Shown: one piece after another, positions 23,951 through 36,590 of the stretch | Layout: the number at the start of each line of letters is the position of its first letter | How positions within the stretch are numbered: position 1 is the stretch's first letter | Assembly (NCBI RefSeq): GCF_027595985.1 | Contig: NC_073302.1 | Coordinates: 99,101,234-99,165,233 of the forward strand | Direction of reading: 5' to 3' | Length of the DNA stretch: 64,000 nucleotides | Source: Sorex araneus | Taxonomy: Eukaryota > Chordata > Mammalia > Eulipotyphla > Soricidae | The notes under the pieces: model-generated | Databases searched by the model: none | What the model was told of the DNA's origin: nothing | The model's input: the letters and a program-made list of their open reading frames with translations, nothing else | Program-made: the position numbers and the translations under genes

Positions 23951-24334
23951 ACAGCTCTCCATATTATTTTCCACAGGGATTAAGCCAGAAACATTCTCCT
24001 CAGCAGTGAATGAAAGTTCCTTTTACACCAAATCCCACCAACAAGGATTATTCCAATTATTTTTGTTTTAAATATTTTTAGAAAACTTTGGTTTATTGTA
24101 TAAAGGAATTTTTTATTAAAATCTCACATAAATCACTTTCGGTAAAGTAAAGTACATCAAAACTATAAATAAATATAATATATCCCAAAACAATTCTATT
24201 ATAAAAATGAATAGTTTCTATAACTAATTTTCATGCTGTGAAATTACATTATTCATGTTTTTCCTTCTAAGGACTTAAAACATATCGGCAAATATTTAAT
24301 AATAGGTAAACTAACAAAATTAATTATTTTGTAA

Positions 24335-26815
24335 AATAATTTATTAATTTTTTACATCAATCACCACGAGATATAGTTACAAAAATTTCATGATCGGGTT
24401 TCAGTCAATGTCCTAACACTCATCATTCCTCCACCAGTATATTTTCCCACCACCAATATTCCCCATAACCCCCCTGCCTCTATGGAAGGCACATTTCTTC
24501 TCTCCCTTTGTCTCTGTATCTCTCTGTCTCTGTCTCTGTCTCTCTCTGTCTTTCTCTTTCCTCTTGAGCATTATGGTTTGCAATACAGATGCTGAGAGGG
24601 CATCATGTTTTGCCCTTTGCCCACTTTCAGCACATTTTCCTTAAAAAAAAAACTAGAAACTGAGCTTCCATATGACCAGGCAATACCATTTCTGGGAATA
24701 TATCCCCAGAGTTCAAAAAAACAGCATAAATAACATCTGCACTTGTATGTTCATTGCAGCACTGCTCACGATAGGTAGAATCTGGAAACAATCCTAGTGC
24801 CTGAGAACAGATGACTGGTTGATAAAACAATGATACACCTATACAGTGGAATACTATGCAGCTGTTAGAAAAATATGAAGTCATGAAATTTTCTTATATA
24901 AATGGATGGACCTGGAGAGTATCATGCTACATGAAATAAATCAGGAGAAGAGGGGAAGACATAGAATGACTGACCTCATTTGTGCGTTTTTAAAAAAGCA
25001 TAGTAGGAGATTAACACTCAAGGACAGTAGACACAAGGCCATGAGGATTGTTCCATGGTTGGAAGCCTGCCTCAAGGGCTGGGGGAGAAGGAAGCTGTGA
25101 TAGAGAAGGGGCCATTATGACAATGATGGTAGGAAGGGATAGCTCTGGATGGGAGATGTGCGCTATTTTAAATTTTTCTATTGGATTATTATGAATTATG
25201 GAGTTATAACATGATTGAATTTCAGGTGTACAGTATTCCAACCTCAATCCCTTCACAAGTGTCCTACTTCCTTCCATCAATGTTCCTTGTTTCTCTCCTG
25301 TTCCCAAAATTCCTCTATGGCAGGCAGTATTTTCTTTTTATTCCTATCATTCCCCCACCCCCACCCCCCTGCTTTAAGGCACTGTGCTTGACCCTATCGT
25401 TACTGACAGGGAAGCATGCATGTCACTTTCTCTCCTTTCAGCACTTGTTCATGTTCCTGTTATTTCTAATAGGTGCCATTCTCACTGGTTTAAGGTATCT
25501 CACTGTCCTCTTGATGCTCAGCACCTTTCCATATGCCTCCTGGCCACCCACCTGTCTTCATCTGAGATGTATCTGTTCATTCACTCTCTCCATTGTTTGA
25601 TAGGGATTTGGGATTTTTCTGTTGATCTTTGTGAGTACATTAAATATCTTGCATATAAAATCTTTATCTAATGTGTTGAATCTGATTTTTTTACATTATT
25701 TTAGTTTTTGCCCATATTTCTTTCTCCTTGCAGAAACTCTTGTAGTACTCTTTGTTTATTTTTTATATGTTGCCTTTGTCAGTACTATCAAATCATTGAA
25801 AATGTCTTTGTGGTCCAGAGCTTGGAGTGCTTTGCCTATATTTTCTTCAATGTGTTCTATGGTTTACAATCAGATCTCAAGATCTTCAGTCCAGTTTGAA
25901 CTGACTTTTGTGTAAGGTATGAAGTATGGATCCAACTTTAATTTCTTACATATGTTTATCCAGTTTTCCAAGCATATTTGTTGAAGAGGCTATTTTTGTT
26001 CTATTTATTGTTTGCAACACCTTTACTGAAAATTAACTGTCTAGCATTTCCACTTTTGTGCATTTGTTTTTTTTCTATCCAAAGAGTTATTCAGAAGGAC
26101 ATATGCACAAAAGTTATTCAGAAAGACATATGCACACCATTATTCATTGTTGCACTCAGTACAAGAGCTAAGCTATGAAATAAAACTAGATATCGAACAA
26201 AAGAGATTGCATTAGGAAGATGTGGTGTATAGACACAATAGAATACTATGCTGCTGCAAGGAATCATGGAATTGTACTAAGCAATTTGGTTGTAACTAGA
26301 AGACATCATGTTGAGTGAAGTAAACCAGAAGAAAGTCAAGTACAGGATTTCACTTACTTGTGATAATATAGAATTTTCCAATAGAAAATGTAAAGGGTGA
26401 GGAAATGTAGTGAATGGAAGAATTCCTAGGTTACTCTTGAATCCAGAGGGAGAAGGATGGAGAAGTGCAGAAAGTAAAAAATTGAGGGGGGCAATGAAGG
26501 TGATAAAGGGAAGTGATGGGGAAACAGTCATCAGGTACTTTGGGTATACCAGTGATGTGGGAGAGAGTCATAGGCCTATCTGCAAGGCATAGACTCAATG
26601 ACACTCAAAACATGAGATCTAAACTACAACCACAAGTCCTTGAAATGTGTCTGTCAAGGTGTCAGTTTTGAGTGAAGGTGGGGTAAGAGTGGGAGGGAGC
26701 ATGGGAGCACTAGAAGGGAAGTTGACGTTATTGGTGGATTGATGTTGGAATAGTGTATGTCTGACTCAACTATCATAGCTTTGGAAAGCATGATTAATTA
26801 AATAAAAAAACATTT
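24335..26815. mobile_element. Cluster of four L1 3' fragments in alternating orientation
   Basis: 24335-24645 is a reverse 3' end (caccaccaatattccccat). 24646-25160 is a forward late ORF2 piece (gcaataccatttctgggaatat) with no common tail. 25165-26060 is reverse. 26080-26815 is forward, ending in an A-rich tail. Alternation suggests repeated insertion at one site. Confidence 0.6.
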
Positions 26816-26821
26816 TAAAAA

Positions 26822-26965
26822 AGCTGGAGCACATGACTTACATGTTTAAGTCCCTGGGTTCAGTCCCTGGCACCACATGGGCCCTGAAGCACTACCAGAT
26901 TGAGTCCTGGTAACCCTGGGAATTACTGGTCCCAAGCACTGGCTCATGAAGCTCACACCACCTGC
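26822..26965 (+). repeat. Shrew SINE (old)
   Basis: ctggagcacatgacttacatg, B box ggttcagtccc, then ccctgaagcactaccagattgag. It directly follows the A-rich tail of an L1. Confidence 0.55.
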
Positions 26966-26969
26966 TGAG

Positions 26970-27750
26970 TATGAATAGAAGGCAGGCACTACTTGGGAGG
27001 TCCCCTTATAAAGACTGAGAGAAAGAAAACTAACAGGATTAACCAGTGTTACAGAAACAAGCCCTTAGCATAAGGAGCTAACTTCACCATTTATAACTCA
27101 TTTTTCCATAAAGGCTTAGGAGAGAAAAGTTCACTACTTAACAAAGACAAAGCAAATGAAAACAATGTCTTTCTTGAGATGGGAAACCAAAATGTACAGT
27201 ATCAACATAGTGCTTTAAAAGTTTGTTTGCTTTTTATCTGTGAATCCAAAGTTCATGAAGAGAGAGGATTAAATCTCACCTCTTACACCCGTGTGCCTTA
27301 TGGTCTGAGATTCAGGAATGTGACTCATAAGAATTTCTCTTTCCCTGACATTTCTGCCAAAGCAAGTCCTGGAATACCATTGCCAGTCTCTGATGCGCTT
27401 AGCTCCACCTGTAAACAGTCCTAGGGATCAGCACGAGGTAAGGGCATCTCTGAATCTAATCAGGTGTGCCACGTGGTCCCAGTGGCCATTTGGATATGTC
27501 AGCACCAACATAGTCTATTCCACTAGTCTATTAGTCTATTCTAGATTAGTCTAGTCCACTTACCCCACACACTCTAAGGGCTGGTGAAAAACTACAGGAT
27601 TTTAATTCTGTACCATTAATTCCTGGTAATTAAATGAGAATAATTAGAACTGCACTTGCCAGTCTCACTGAAATACCATTACGAGGTCATAGAAATATAA
27701 CAATATCACAAGCATCTTAGTGTAAAATAAGAATTATTATTAGCACTCAG
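26970..27750. other. No gene; short tandem words
   Basis: Unique-looking. Around 27508-27560 the words ctattccact/agtctatt are repeated several times. Confidence 0.5.
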
Positions 27751-27779
27751 ATAATTAGGATCTGAAGCTCAACTGGCAG

Positions 27780-29040
27780 CACCCACAAAACTTCAAATGG
27801 GAAAACAAAGGCATTCAGATGCACTGACAGAGGAGGACACAAATCTAGGCAAGTCCTCTAGCTCAGCAAGATTTGGAGCCTTGCTGAGAAGGATCTCAAA
27901 TCAATATTTCATACAATGGAAATGGAAACTAAGAACTCACTAGGAGAGAAAGAAGCCAAATAAACTTAGAGAATGGACTCATTATGAAAGAACTCATACA
28001 AATAACATTCAAAGAGCTTAAGTAAATCACATAAACAGAATAGCAAATCGCAGAAACAGAATTCTGTATATGGAGGACCATAGCAGTGAACTTGAAGACA
28101 AAATAGTAGTTTTCATAGATAGTGAAGTTGCAAAAATAGAGAAGTAAAGGGATGAAAAATAGAATGTAAGATACTTATTGGATAGTAGCAAGAGGAATAA
28201 TCTCCATATAATAGGAATACTGGAAGGAGAGAAAAAAGAGAAAATGGCAGAACAGGTGGAAGAAATAATTATTGAGAATTTCCCCAGTATCTAGAAGGAG
28301 ACTCCTACACAGGTTCAAGAGGCCCCAAAGTACCAAATAAAATAATCCTCAAACCTAGTTATAGCAACTCCCTCGGCCCAGATGAGATCTGGAGCAGCCG
28401 CACACAACACAACCGGCCCCTCTGCTCCTTAAAGACTATGATCCAGGAGGTCTACTCACCCATTTTGGCACCCAGAGACTTATAGAAATTCATCTAAACT
28501 GTGAGCTGAGCTAAAACAACAGAAATCCAAAACTGCATGGCCGCGAGCTCCTATAATCCTCATTCTCAGCAATGGAAAGCAAACTATCAAATGAAGCCTT
28601 TTCAGCAGGTTTGATTGTTGGGGGAAAATTCCAAATAATAATACTCAGTTCTCTGTTGAAATCTTGAATGTATCCAAAGTATAGAGAGAATAAAGTGAAG
28701 ATCATTGGCCACTCAGGTGCGGGGGTGTGTGTGAGAGGTGGGTAAATTGGGGTTCTTGGTGGGGGAACAGGTGCAATGGTGAAGGGATGGGGCTTTGATC
28801 ATTATATGACTGAGACTTAAACCTGAAAGCCTTGTAACTTTTGTCAAGATAATTGAATAAAATAAAATTTTTTAAAAAACCTAGTTATAGCAAGACAAAT
28901 GGTAATCAAAATGGTAACAGCAAAAAAAAAAAAGAGACAAGTTGCTTAAAGCATCAAGAAGAAAAACTTCAAATGCAAGAAAAATACAATCAGAGCATAT
29001 GATTATGGAAAGAACAATATTAGGAAAATAACATAATCAT
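27780..29040 (+). mobile_element. L1/HAL1-like ORF1 fragment, split by a composite retroposon
   Basis: ORF1-like sequence (ctccatataataggaatactgg, near 28200, coding an IIGILEGE-type box) runs to 28367 and resumes at 28894. Confidence 0.5.
28368..28876 (+). mobile_element. Composite non-autonomous retroposon with L1 tail, copy 1
   Basis: 509 bp between perfect 17 bp duplications aaacctagttatagcaa (28351-28367, 28877-28893). The last about 190 bp is the local L1 3'UTR, with an aataaaataaaatttttt end. The first about 310 bp is not the usual L1 3' region and includes ccaaataataatactcag. A related copy is at 57082-57377. Confidence 0.75.
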
Positions 29041-29783
29041 GTTATTTTATGTATACGCCATAATATACAAAAAATCATATGCATATGCTCTGATAGCATA
29101 CAAGTGTAATGACATTTTCAAAATTTCTCTTTTTTTTAAATAGAAAGGTTTATTGGAAAATAAAAAGGAAAGGAAAATCCCTGGCCTAGGAGGAACGTAG
29201 TATAGGACTAAATTAACAAGGTTCCTTTTTGTATGGTTTTCATAGGAAAACTCGGTCTTTGTGTTACACATTACATGAATGTTTATAGTAAATTCAAGGA
29301 TTGTACTGGTGGTCTGGCTAGCCTCATGCTTTTAGATTATCTTTTTGCATTATCTATTTGGACAATTGACCTTTAGGCAGTACCCATTGTGTCATAGTCT
29401 TTGTGAGCCTAAGATTTGCAGCAGAATCTATGATTTGGGGCAGTTGTTAACTTCCTGTTTATCAGAGAGAGACCAGGAATTCCCCAAAATGCTTAAAATG
29501 GTGGAGGAAGGAAGGGGCAGGATAGTCTAAAATGGGATTGCTCCCAACACCTGGCAAGAGAAAACAAGGTTCTTCTTTCATTGCCCTCTCAAAGATCAAG
29601 AAATGGGTGTCAAGTTGTTCTGGCTACTTCCTGCTAACTTTGCAACATCGAGTGCCCAGTGCAGTCAAGGAATCTTAGGAAAAGAATTGTCCAGAGGTTC
29701 ACAATACCATGTCTCAGTCGGCTGTATGACTTCCAGCCTGGCAAAAATAAAACTGGCTGATTTATGCAAAAAGTATTACTTGT
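29041..29783. other. Unassigned, possibly LTR-derived
   Basis: A tttattgg (reverse AATAAA) near 29150 and moderate GC content suggest an old LTR, but I see no ends. Confidence 0.3.
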
Positions 29784-32700
29784 ATCACCTGTCATCCCGT
29801 TGATCTTCAATTTGCTCAAGTGGGCTCCAGTAATGTCTCCATTCATCCCTATTGTGTGCTAGTGTAGCCCAATGGCGTCTGCTCACTCTAGGAACACAAA
29901 GAGCCTCAAATTGTTCATTTAGAGAATTGACAAAGAAGTCTAACCATCTCGTAGGTGGGCGGCCACATGGTCTTTTGACTTCCTGTGGAATCCATTTGGT
30001 AACAGCTCTAGTCCAGCGGTCATCTCTAAATCCCATTATGTGTCTGGCCCATCTGATTTTCGACGCCATAGCAAATGAGACAACATCCCTGATTCTTGAT
30101 CATTGACAGAGGTCAAAACTCCGGATTCCTTCTCTCACTTGAGTGAAACATGAAACTCCAAGCATGGCTCTTTCAATTCCTCTTTGGAATAACCAAATAG
30201 TGTTCTCATCCTGTTTTCGTAGGCCCCAGGTCTATGAGGCATATATTAATGCAGGAAGAGTGGTAGAATTGGAGCCAGAGGTTCTTCGTCCTCTTAACCA
30301 CTTCTTTGACGCTCTTGAACACATACCACGCTGCTCTTCTTCCTGCGCAGTTCAGGTGCAGGTTGTTTGTCATGTTGAGTTTTCGACCTAGGTACACATA
30401 GCTGCTGTATTCAGAGATGTTCGTTCTGTTGAGGACAAATGAAACATCAGGAACTAGTCTATTTCTCATGAACATTGTCTTGGTGAGATTCAGCTGCATC
30501 CTACCTTTCCACACTCACAGTCAAAGTCGGCCAGCATTCATGTCACTTGGTTGATACATGGTGTTATGAGAACGATGTCATCAGTGAAGTGGAGATGATA
30601 TAGTTTCTGACCATCTGTCTTCACTCCCATCCCTTCCCATTCCAGTTGTCGCATGATGTTCATGAAGGTTAAACTGGAGAGTTTCTGTGAAATGGTGTCA
30701 CCCTGCTGAATCCTTCTCTTTACATCGATGATCACTTCTTTGTAGAATGGTGAGATCCATAGTACAGCTTACAGAGGATCCTAATTTACTGAGTTTGAAT
30801 GCCCTGTTTGGCTAGGGCTTTGATGATCCTCAGTCTCAACAGAATCAAAGGCCTTCTTTAAATTGATGAACGTTAGACAGAGCGTTCTTGTCTACTTGAA
30901 CTCTTGAGAAAGCTCAATGAGCGTGGTCACCAGGTGGATATGGTCGATAATGCTGAATCCTTTTCAAAACCCGGCTTGCTCAAATGGTTGTCCTTCATCT
31001 AGTGTCCTACCAATCCTATTCAGGATGACTCAAATGAATAACTTGTAGATGATGTACAACAGGCAGATTGGGCGATGGTTGCCAATGTTATGGATGTCTC
31101 CCTTCTTGTACAACAGGATGGTCCTGGTGGTTTTCCATTGGGACAGAACCTCGCATTAAGACAGGTAACGTGTGAAGAACTGAGCCAGTGTATTGATGAG
31201 TACTGATGGCACATTCTTCAGGTGTTCAGGTCTGACCTTGTCTGGACTGAGTGCTCTACACTTCTTTACCTATGAAATGGCATGTTGGATTTTGGAAGGG
31301 AGAATACTGGGAATTACATATCCATCCTGTGGAATTTGGTATGTGGTCATGTGGACATGACTATCAAAGAGATCCAAATAGAAGTCGTGGATAACCTTCT
31401 CCATTGCCCTTCTGGAAGATGTGATAGATCCATCAGGATGTCGGAGGACAGTCAGCTTGGTCTCATAGTTGGTGAAGGACAGGCAGGTGTTGCGAATACT
31501 TTTCCTGGCTTCTGCCAGATTGGCCAACACTGCTGCTCTTCTCTCTATGAGGTCTTCCTTTATCACTTCTCTGCACATCTTTTCAAGCTTGAACATTAGC
31601 TTGTGATTGCCTGAGGCTCGCACCAGTCCACGTTGGCTAATGGGCTCGAGAGTTTCCAAAGACAGGTGACTTTTTGTGGCTTTCTTTCTTCCTGCATTTC
31701 TCGCACAAGCATGAAGGTGCTGAACCAGTCAATCATATTCCTCATCAATATTGTCAATGATGGCTTCTTCCCACATTGCTGCAAAGTGCCAAAGAGCTCC
31801 CAGTTGGTGATCGTTCTGCGAGTTCTTGTCTTATATTTTTCAGCCCTTTCTTCCCAATCTGTGAAGTAGAATTTCACACAAAGGAGACAGTGATCATATC
31901 CCGTTTGAAATTTTGGGACAAGAGCGACATGGTCAGGCAAAATCATCAATTGAATATGATGTGGTCAATTTTGTTGTAGAACTGTCCACTGTTAGACTCC
32001 CATGTCCAACATTTAGATTTGGCCTTTTGGAACCGTGAGTTACCATGGATGATCTTGATCAACATGATGAACTCAGACAGTCTCTCACCCTGTATATTGC
32101 ATTCTACACCATGGGTCCCAATGTGGGTGACCTTCTAGGTCTATCTTGGTGTTAAAATCACCAACAATGACCTTGTAGAAGATGTGGTCTTCTTTATAGA
32201 ACTTCTCCAGCTCCATGTAGAACTTCTCAATTTATTCTCATCGTATTTGGATGTTGGTGCATAGACAACGAAGATAGAAACTGCCAGCAATGAGCCACAT
32301 TTATTCAAGCATATGTGTCAGATTCGGGTTGTTAGGCAGGCATTCGAATGAATCAATGTTCATGGCCAAGTTCGTGTTGAAAAGGACACCGATGCTACCG
32401 ACACCTCTGTTGTCCCATGTTCCGAGGAACAGTTCTTCTCCAGTGTCGAAAACGGCTTGAAGTGCTCGATGCCTTCTTGTCTCTTTCAATCCAGTGATGT
32501 CGTACTTGATCTTCTGCACTTGCACCATCGATGGATGGTTCTCGATGGATGCTTCTGATGCCAGCATGCATGCGTTAAAAGTACAAACAGTCATTTTAGT
32601 CTTTCTCCATTTTGGCAGCCTATTTCGGCCCTGAGATTTTATCAGCCTCTCCTTGTTTGTCCTTCTTAACGCTGCCATATTGGATCCTCTTTCAGGGTCA

Positions 32701-33170
32701 GGGGAATGAGGCCCATTGTTTTTACTGTTTTTGGCATATCGAATATGCCATGGGTAGCTTGCCAGCTCTGCGTGTGGGCGGGATATTTTCAGTAGCTTGC
32801 CAGGCTCTCCGAGAGGGATGGCAGCTTTTAGGGTGTCCTTTAATCTCCATTACAGGTGTTCCTATGGTTTATACCGTATTTGAACCCCATCAAATATGGT
32901 GTGGTAATGATGAAAAATGGGTAGAAAGTGTTTATGATGTGTCCGGAAAGCGGTCTGGAGCATGGCGGCGGTTGGGTAGTGGAGGTAGGCTAATGGGAAA
33001 TTTATCTGCCACCTGTAGGGTGGGTCTTATAGGTGTGATCCTTGGGTCGCTGGAGATTGGGGGAAGCAGGCAGAGGAATGCAAAAAGTAGTCAAAGTTTT
33101 AGGCCACGGGTGGAGCCCCTTAAAAAGAGGTCCATTCCTGGGCCCTATGTAGAAGTCAGATGAATGTCTA
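29784..33170 (-). mobile_element. RTE-clade LINE (RTE1_Sar-like), copy 2, inactive
   Basis: Read on the minus strand: 5'UTR (about 33170-32680), then an ATG at 32678 opening MAALRRTNKERLIKS and an endonuclease N-terminus (KYDITGLKETRRHRA, TGEELFLGTW, NLAMNIDSFE). Middle pieces follow at 31949-31270. The reverse transcriptase is broken across 31200-30206 (KRRIQQGDTIS, HFTDDIVLITP where FADD is expected). The C-terminus is KIRWARHIMGFRDD...LEQIEDQRDD at 30069-29785. Many frameshifts and stops make it inactive. The 5'UTR contains the tandem gagcctggcaagctac-type block that also forms the body of the long SINE. Confidence 0.87.
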
Positions 33171-33483
33171 TTTCGGGTTGCATCAGCATCTGTAACTTAA
33201 AAAATTTTGAATGAGAGATAAGTTTATTGCGATATTTAGGAGGCATAGACAAAATATTTTTTGTGGTAAATAACAGAAGACTGAGAACACTATTTAATAC
33301 TTAACCCCCCCCACCTGCATTCTTGAAATAGTTCTTCATTTAATCCCTTGATTGACAGGGTCAGATTCAGTAGTTGAGAATATTCACCCCCTTTTCATGT
33401 GGCTCAGAGGGAAACAAGAGTATAGATTTCCTTTTCGAGGGTATAAGAAAGGAGAAAACATGTAAAAGACTAGAAACTATTTG
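33171..33483. other. No supported feature
   Basis: AT-rich spacer between RTE copy 2 and the microsatellite. Confidence 0.45.
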
Positions 33484-33780
33484 GTTATTCTTGTCTTCCT
33501 CCCTCCTTCCCTCCCTCCTTCCCCTCCTCCTTTCCTTCCTTCCTTCCTTCCTTCCTTCCTTCCTTCCTTCCTTCCTTCCTTCCTTCCTTCCTTCCTTCCT
33601 TCCTTCCTTCCTTCCTTCATTCCTCTCTCCCTCCCTCACTCCCTCCCCCTTCCTCTCTCCCTCCCTCCCTCCCTTCCTTCCTTCCTTCCTTCCTTCCTTC
33701 CTTCCTTCCTTCCTTCCTTCCTTCCTTCCTTCCTTCCTTCCTTCCTTCCTTCCTTCCTTCCTTCCTTCCTTCCTTCTTTT
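33484..33780 (+). repeat. (TTCC)n / (TCCC)n microsatellite
   Basis: Two long TTCC tracts with a central CCTC/TCCC interruption. Open frames on both strands here (LPSFLPSF, KEGRKEGR) are artefacts of the repeat. Confidence 0.97.
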
Positions 33781-34288
33781 ATTCTCTCTCTCTTCCTTTC
33801 TTTTATTCCCTCTTGTGAGATTCTTTACAGTAAGGCAATTGTAGATAAGCAATATCTGAACCTGTTTGAAATATACCCTGCAAAACTTATTTAGATTTGA
33901 GGAATGGATAAAATCATTCTCAAAAAAGAGCTGGTGATATTTACTATTACTAAACCAATCCTGAAAGAATTACTGAAAGCTAACCCAAAAAAAGCAGATG
34001 ATTAATTTCAAAAATAAATAAACACACACACACAAACACACACATATCAGCAGCACAGCTCTTTTTGGCAATAGTTTCTCTAATGTCAGTGGACTACACT
34101 GTCACCAAAAGGCACAGAATGGATGGCTCAGGAAACAAAACCCATCTATTTCCTGCCTACAGGAAAGACACCTGCATTCATAAAAGATAAATATGGGATC
34201 AGAGGGAAAGGATCAAAAGCAACCATAAAAGCCAAAAGGAGAAAGGAAAAGAAAAACTGGGATAGTTATACTTATTTCAAATAATGTT

Positions 34289-35330
34289 CACTGTATCACT
34301 GTTATCCCGTTGTTCATTGATTTGCTCAAGCAGGCACCAGTAACATTTCCATTCATCCCTTTGCATGCGAGTGTAGCTCAATGGAGTATTGGGCCTCTTT
34401 CAGGATCAGGGAAATGAGGACCATCGTTGTTACTGTTTTTGGCATACCGAGTACACTATGGGTAGCTTGCCAGGCTCTGCCTTGCGGGCGGGATACTCTT
34501 GGTAGCTTGCTGGGCTCTCTGAGAGGGGCAGAGGCTTTTGAGGCAGCCTCTAATCACCTTTACAGGTGTTCCCAGTCTACCAAATATAAGTTTTTGGTCA
34601 ACTGGCATGTTTTAACAATCTGCACGCTGACAAACACGCACCTGCCTGCAACTCTGGGCGGCACCTGGGACATCTGCGGCCTCAGGTTGATCTCCTTGAG
34701 GTTGATGGAGTGTGCCTGAAGGTTGTTGAACAGATGGCTGAGCAAGACCCTATCGTGGAGGGTCTGTGCCAGGTTGAACACCTCGCTGACAGCACCCCAC
34801 AGTGGTTGAGCCACTGCATGCACTGCCACCACAGCTCTATGTCCAACGGTGCTATAACTCAGCCCATCTGGGGCAGGAAGCAATGCTGAGGCCGCCGCCT
34901 CAGTGTCTCCATGCCCCGCCAACGCCATTCTGTCCAAATCCTGCAAAACAGCCAGCGATGTCCATCAGGAATCACGCATAGAATTCCAGCAGGGATCATG
35001 CGTAGAGTTCCATGCCTGGCATTCTGAGCCACGTGTTGTCTAAGGTGAGATGGTGAGCAGGGTTCTATAGAGCTCAAGGGGTCAGGTGGCGTTGGTGCTA
35101 TCTTGCCTCCAATCAAATATGGTGTGGTAATTGTGGAAAATGAGTAGGGAGTGTCTTATGATGTGTTGTGTGGTTTAGGAATATGTTCACTCATGCGTGA
35201 GACTCGGCCTGAGCATGTGAAAAGAGGCTGGAGCATGTTGGCTGTTGGGTAGTGGAGGTCGGCTGCCAGGGCTGGATCCCTTGGGTCGGGAGGGCTCTCA
35301 CCTGGCCCCCTCTGGGGCACGCCGAGTGAA
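34289..35330 (-). mobile_element. Complete non-autonomous RTE derivative with a foreign insert
   Basis: A 1042 bp unit is flanked by the 10 bp duplication aaataatgtt (34279-34288, 35331-35340). On the minus strand the 5' end (cactcggcgtgcc...) is RTE 5'UTR-like. From 35105 to about 34579 there is sequence absent from the 5'UTRs of copies 2 and 3. RTE 5'UTR with the SINE-like block follows, then a direct jump (near 34385) to the last codons and 3' tail of the RTE. Nearly all of the RTE ORF is deleted. Because both ends and the duplication are present, it moved as a unit and was probably mobilised by the RTE machinery. Confidence 0.75.
34579..35105 (-). other. Coding-like insert of unknown origin inside RTE derivative
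   Basis: This segment is GC-richer than its surroundings. On the minus strand it holds an open frame from an ATG at 34928 ([14 protein letters not shown]..., later [30 protein letters not shown]) to about 34560. A ttttgcag stands just before the frame, and gcag|gtgcgt lies near its end, like exon borders. I do not recognise the protein. It may be a captured host exon or cDNA fragment, or an alternative RTE 5'UTR with chance coding character. Confidence 0.4.
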
Positions 35331-36001
35331 AAATAATGTTAAATCTAAAAAAAGGTAATTAAAAATAGAGATTTAATTTAATGATTAACAGAAAATATAT
35401 AAAAAGTACTGATTTTTACCAACATATATGTATCGGAAAAAGGGGCGGAAAATTTTATGAAGATTCTTCTCACAGACTTAAAGAGGCAGACTGACAGAAA
35501 CACAGTGTTAGTGGAGTCTCCAGCACTTCACTTGCCCCTAAACCAGGCAAAATATCAATAAAGCTACAAGAGCCTTAAAAAATTTGAATTAATGGGGATA
35601 TTCACAGGTGTCCATCCTCAAAAGCCTAATATACACTCTTCCATGAACATTTAACTGTCTCTAGGGTAGATCACGTAAAGGGGCATAACGCATACATAAA
35701 TAAATTTACAGATATAGAAATCATAACAAACACCTCCTTGGACCACAGTGCCATTGTGACAGTAGAAACTAACCACAAAAAAGAAGATGGAGACAACCTC
35801 CAATACATGGAAGCTGAACAAATACTGCTAAATAACAACTTGATCAAAGAGGAAATCAAGAAAGAAATAAAAATATTCCCTGAACTAATGAAAATAAACA
35901 AGCTATCAGATTATATGGGACACAGGAAAATCTACACTAAGGGAAAGTTCATAGCATTTCGAGCCTACTTGGGGGAGGGTGATATAAAGCTCAAATCAAA
36001 C

Positions 36002-36475
36002 TAAACACCTGTTAAATCACCCCCCCCAACCCCCCCAGACTCCTCCACCTACAGAGTCACAAGGACACAGGATAGCCATTCCCAAGCTTTATTCACACAA
36101 AGTTACTCACATTCAAGGGACTCAGCACTGAGGGTTCACACGCAAGATGGCTCCCTGGGTTTGGAACCCCCAGCTCTGGGCTGACTCCCTGTTTTATTTT
36201 ACTTCCAAGGCAAACTGAATGTATATCATAGCCCCAGCTTTTCCATCTCAGCAAAGCACATGGACAGAAGCCAACCAGAGGGTTAAAATGGTTAATACTG
36301 CCTATTCATTGCAAGTTACAAATTAAGCATGGCTTTAGCTCATGTCATAGCACAAATGTTAGTCAAACATTTCTATGTCTACGTCAAGGCCTCCTTGTCT
36401 GTGGCCTTGGAATCTGCATGTGGTTTTTCCCACTTAAAATGGTCCCATAATCATTGTGTTCTCTTTCAAACTGAT
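36002..36475 (-). mobile_element. LTR-like insertion in an L1
   Basis: Non-L1 sequence interrupts an L1 ORF2 region. L1 reads up to ...aaatcaaac near 36001 and resumes at aactgatctc near 36476. The motif tcaaact occurs at both edges. The minus strand carries AATAAAGCTT. A C-rich run lies near 36018-36040. Class is uncertain because clean TG/CA ends are not seen. Confidence 0.4.
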
Positions 36476-36590
36476 CTCAAAAATCTGGAGAAGAGACAAC
36501 AAAGAATAACAGAAGAAAATAATAAAAGCTAGAACAGAAATCAGTGATAGATCAAAAAAGCAATACCATTTTTTTTCCTTCTCCAGGAAC

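Larger units (their letters stand above)
33860..36590 (+). mobile_element. L1 ORF2 endonuclease region, split by two insertions
   Basis: L1 sequence at 33960-34278 (ctgcctacaggaaagacacctgc, a short CA run near 34020), 35341-36001 and 36476-36590 (DLKNLEKRQQRITEENNK). It is split by the RTE derivative and an LTR-like insert. Confidence 0.7.

Noticed and set aside
32612-33163. 183-codon + strand frame near RTE copy 2
   Set aside because: It lies antisense across the RTE 5'UTR, which contains the SINE-like block; no family match.
33484-33780. CRISPR-like repeat array
   Set aside because: Simple tetranucleotide repeat without spacers, in a mammalian genome.
33367-33894. Long open frames on both strands (Pro/Leu/Ser-rich and Lys/Glu/Gly/Arg-rich)
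   Set aside because: They are translations of a TTCC microsatellite; no other coding evidence.
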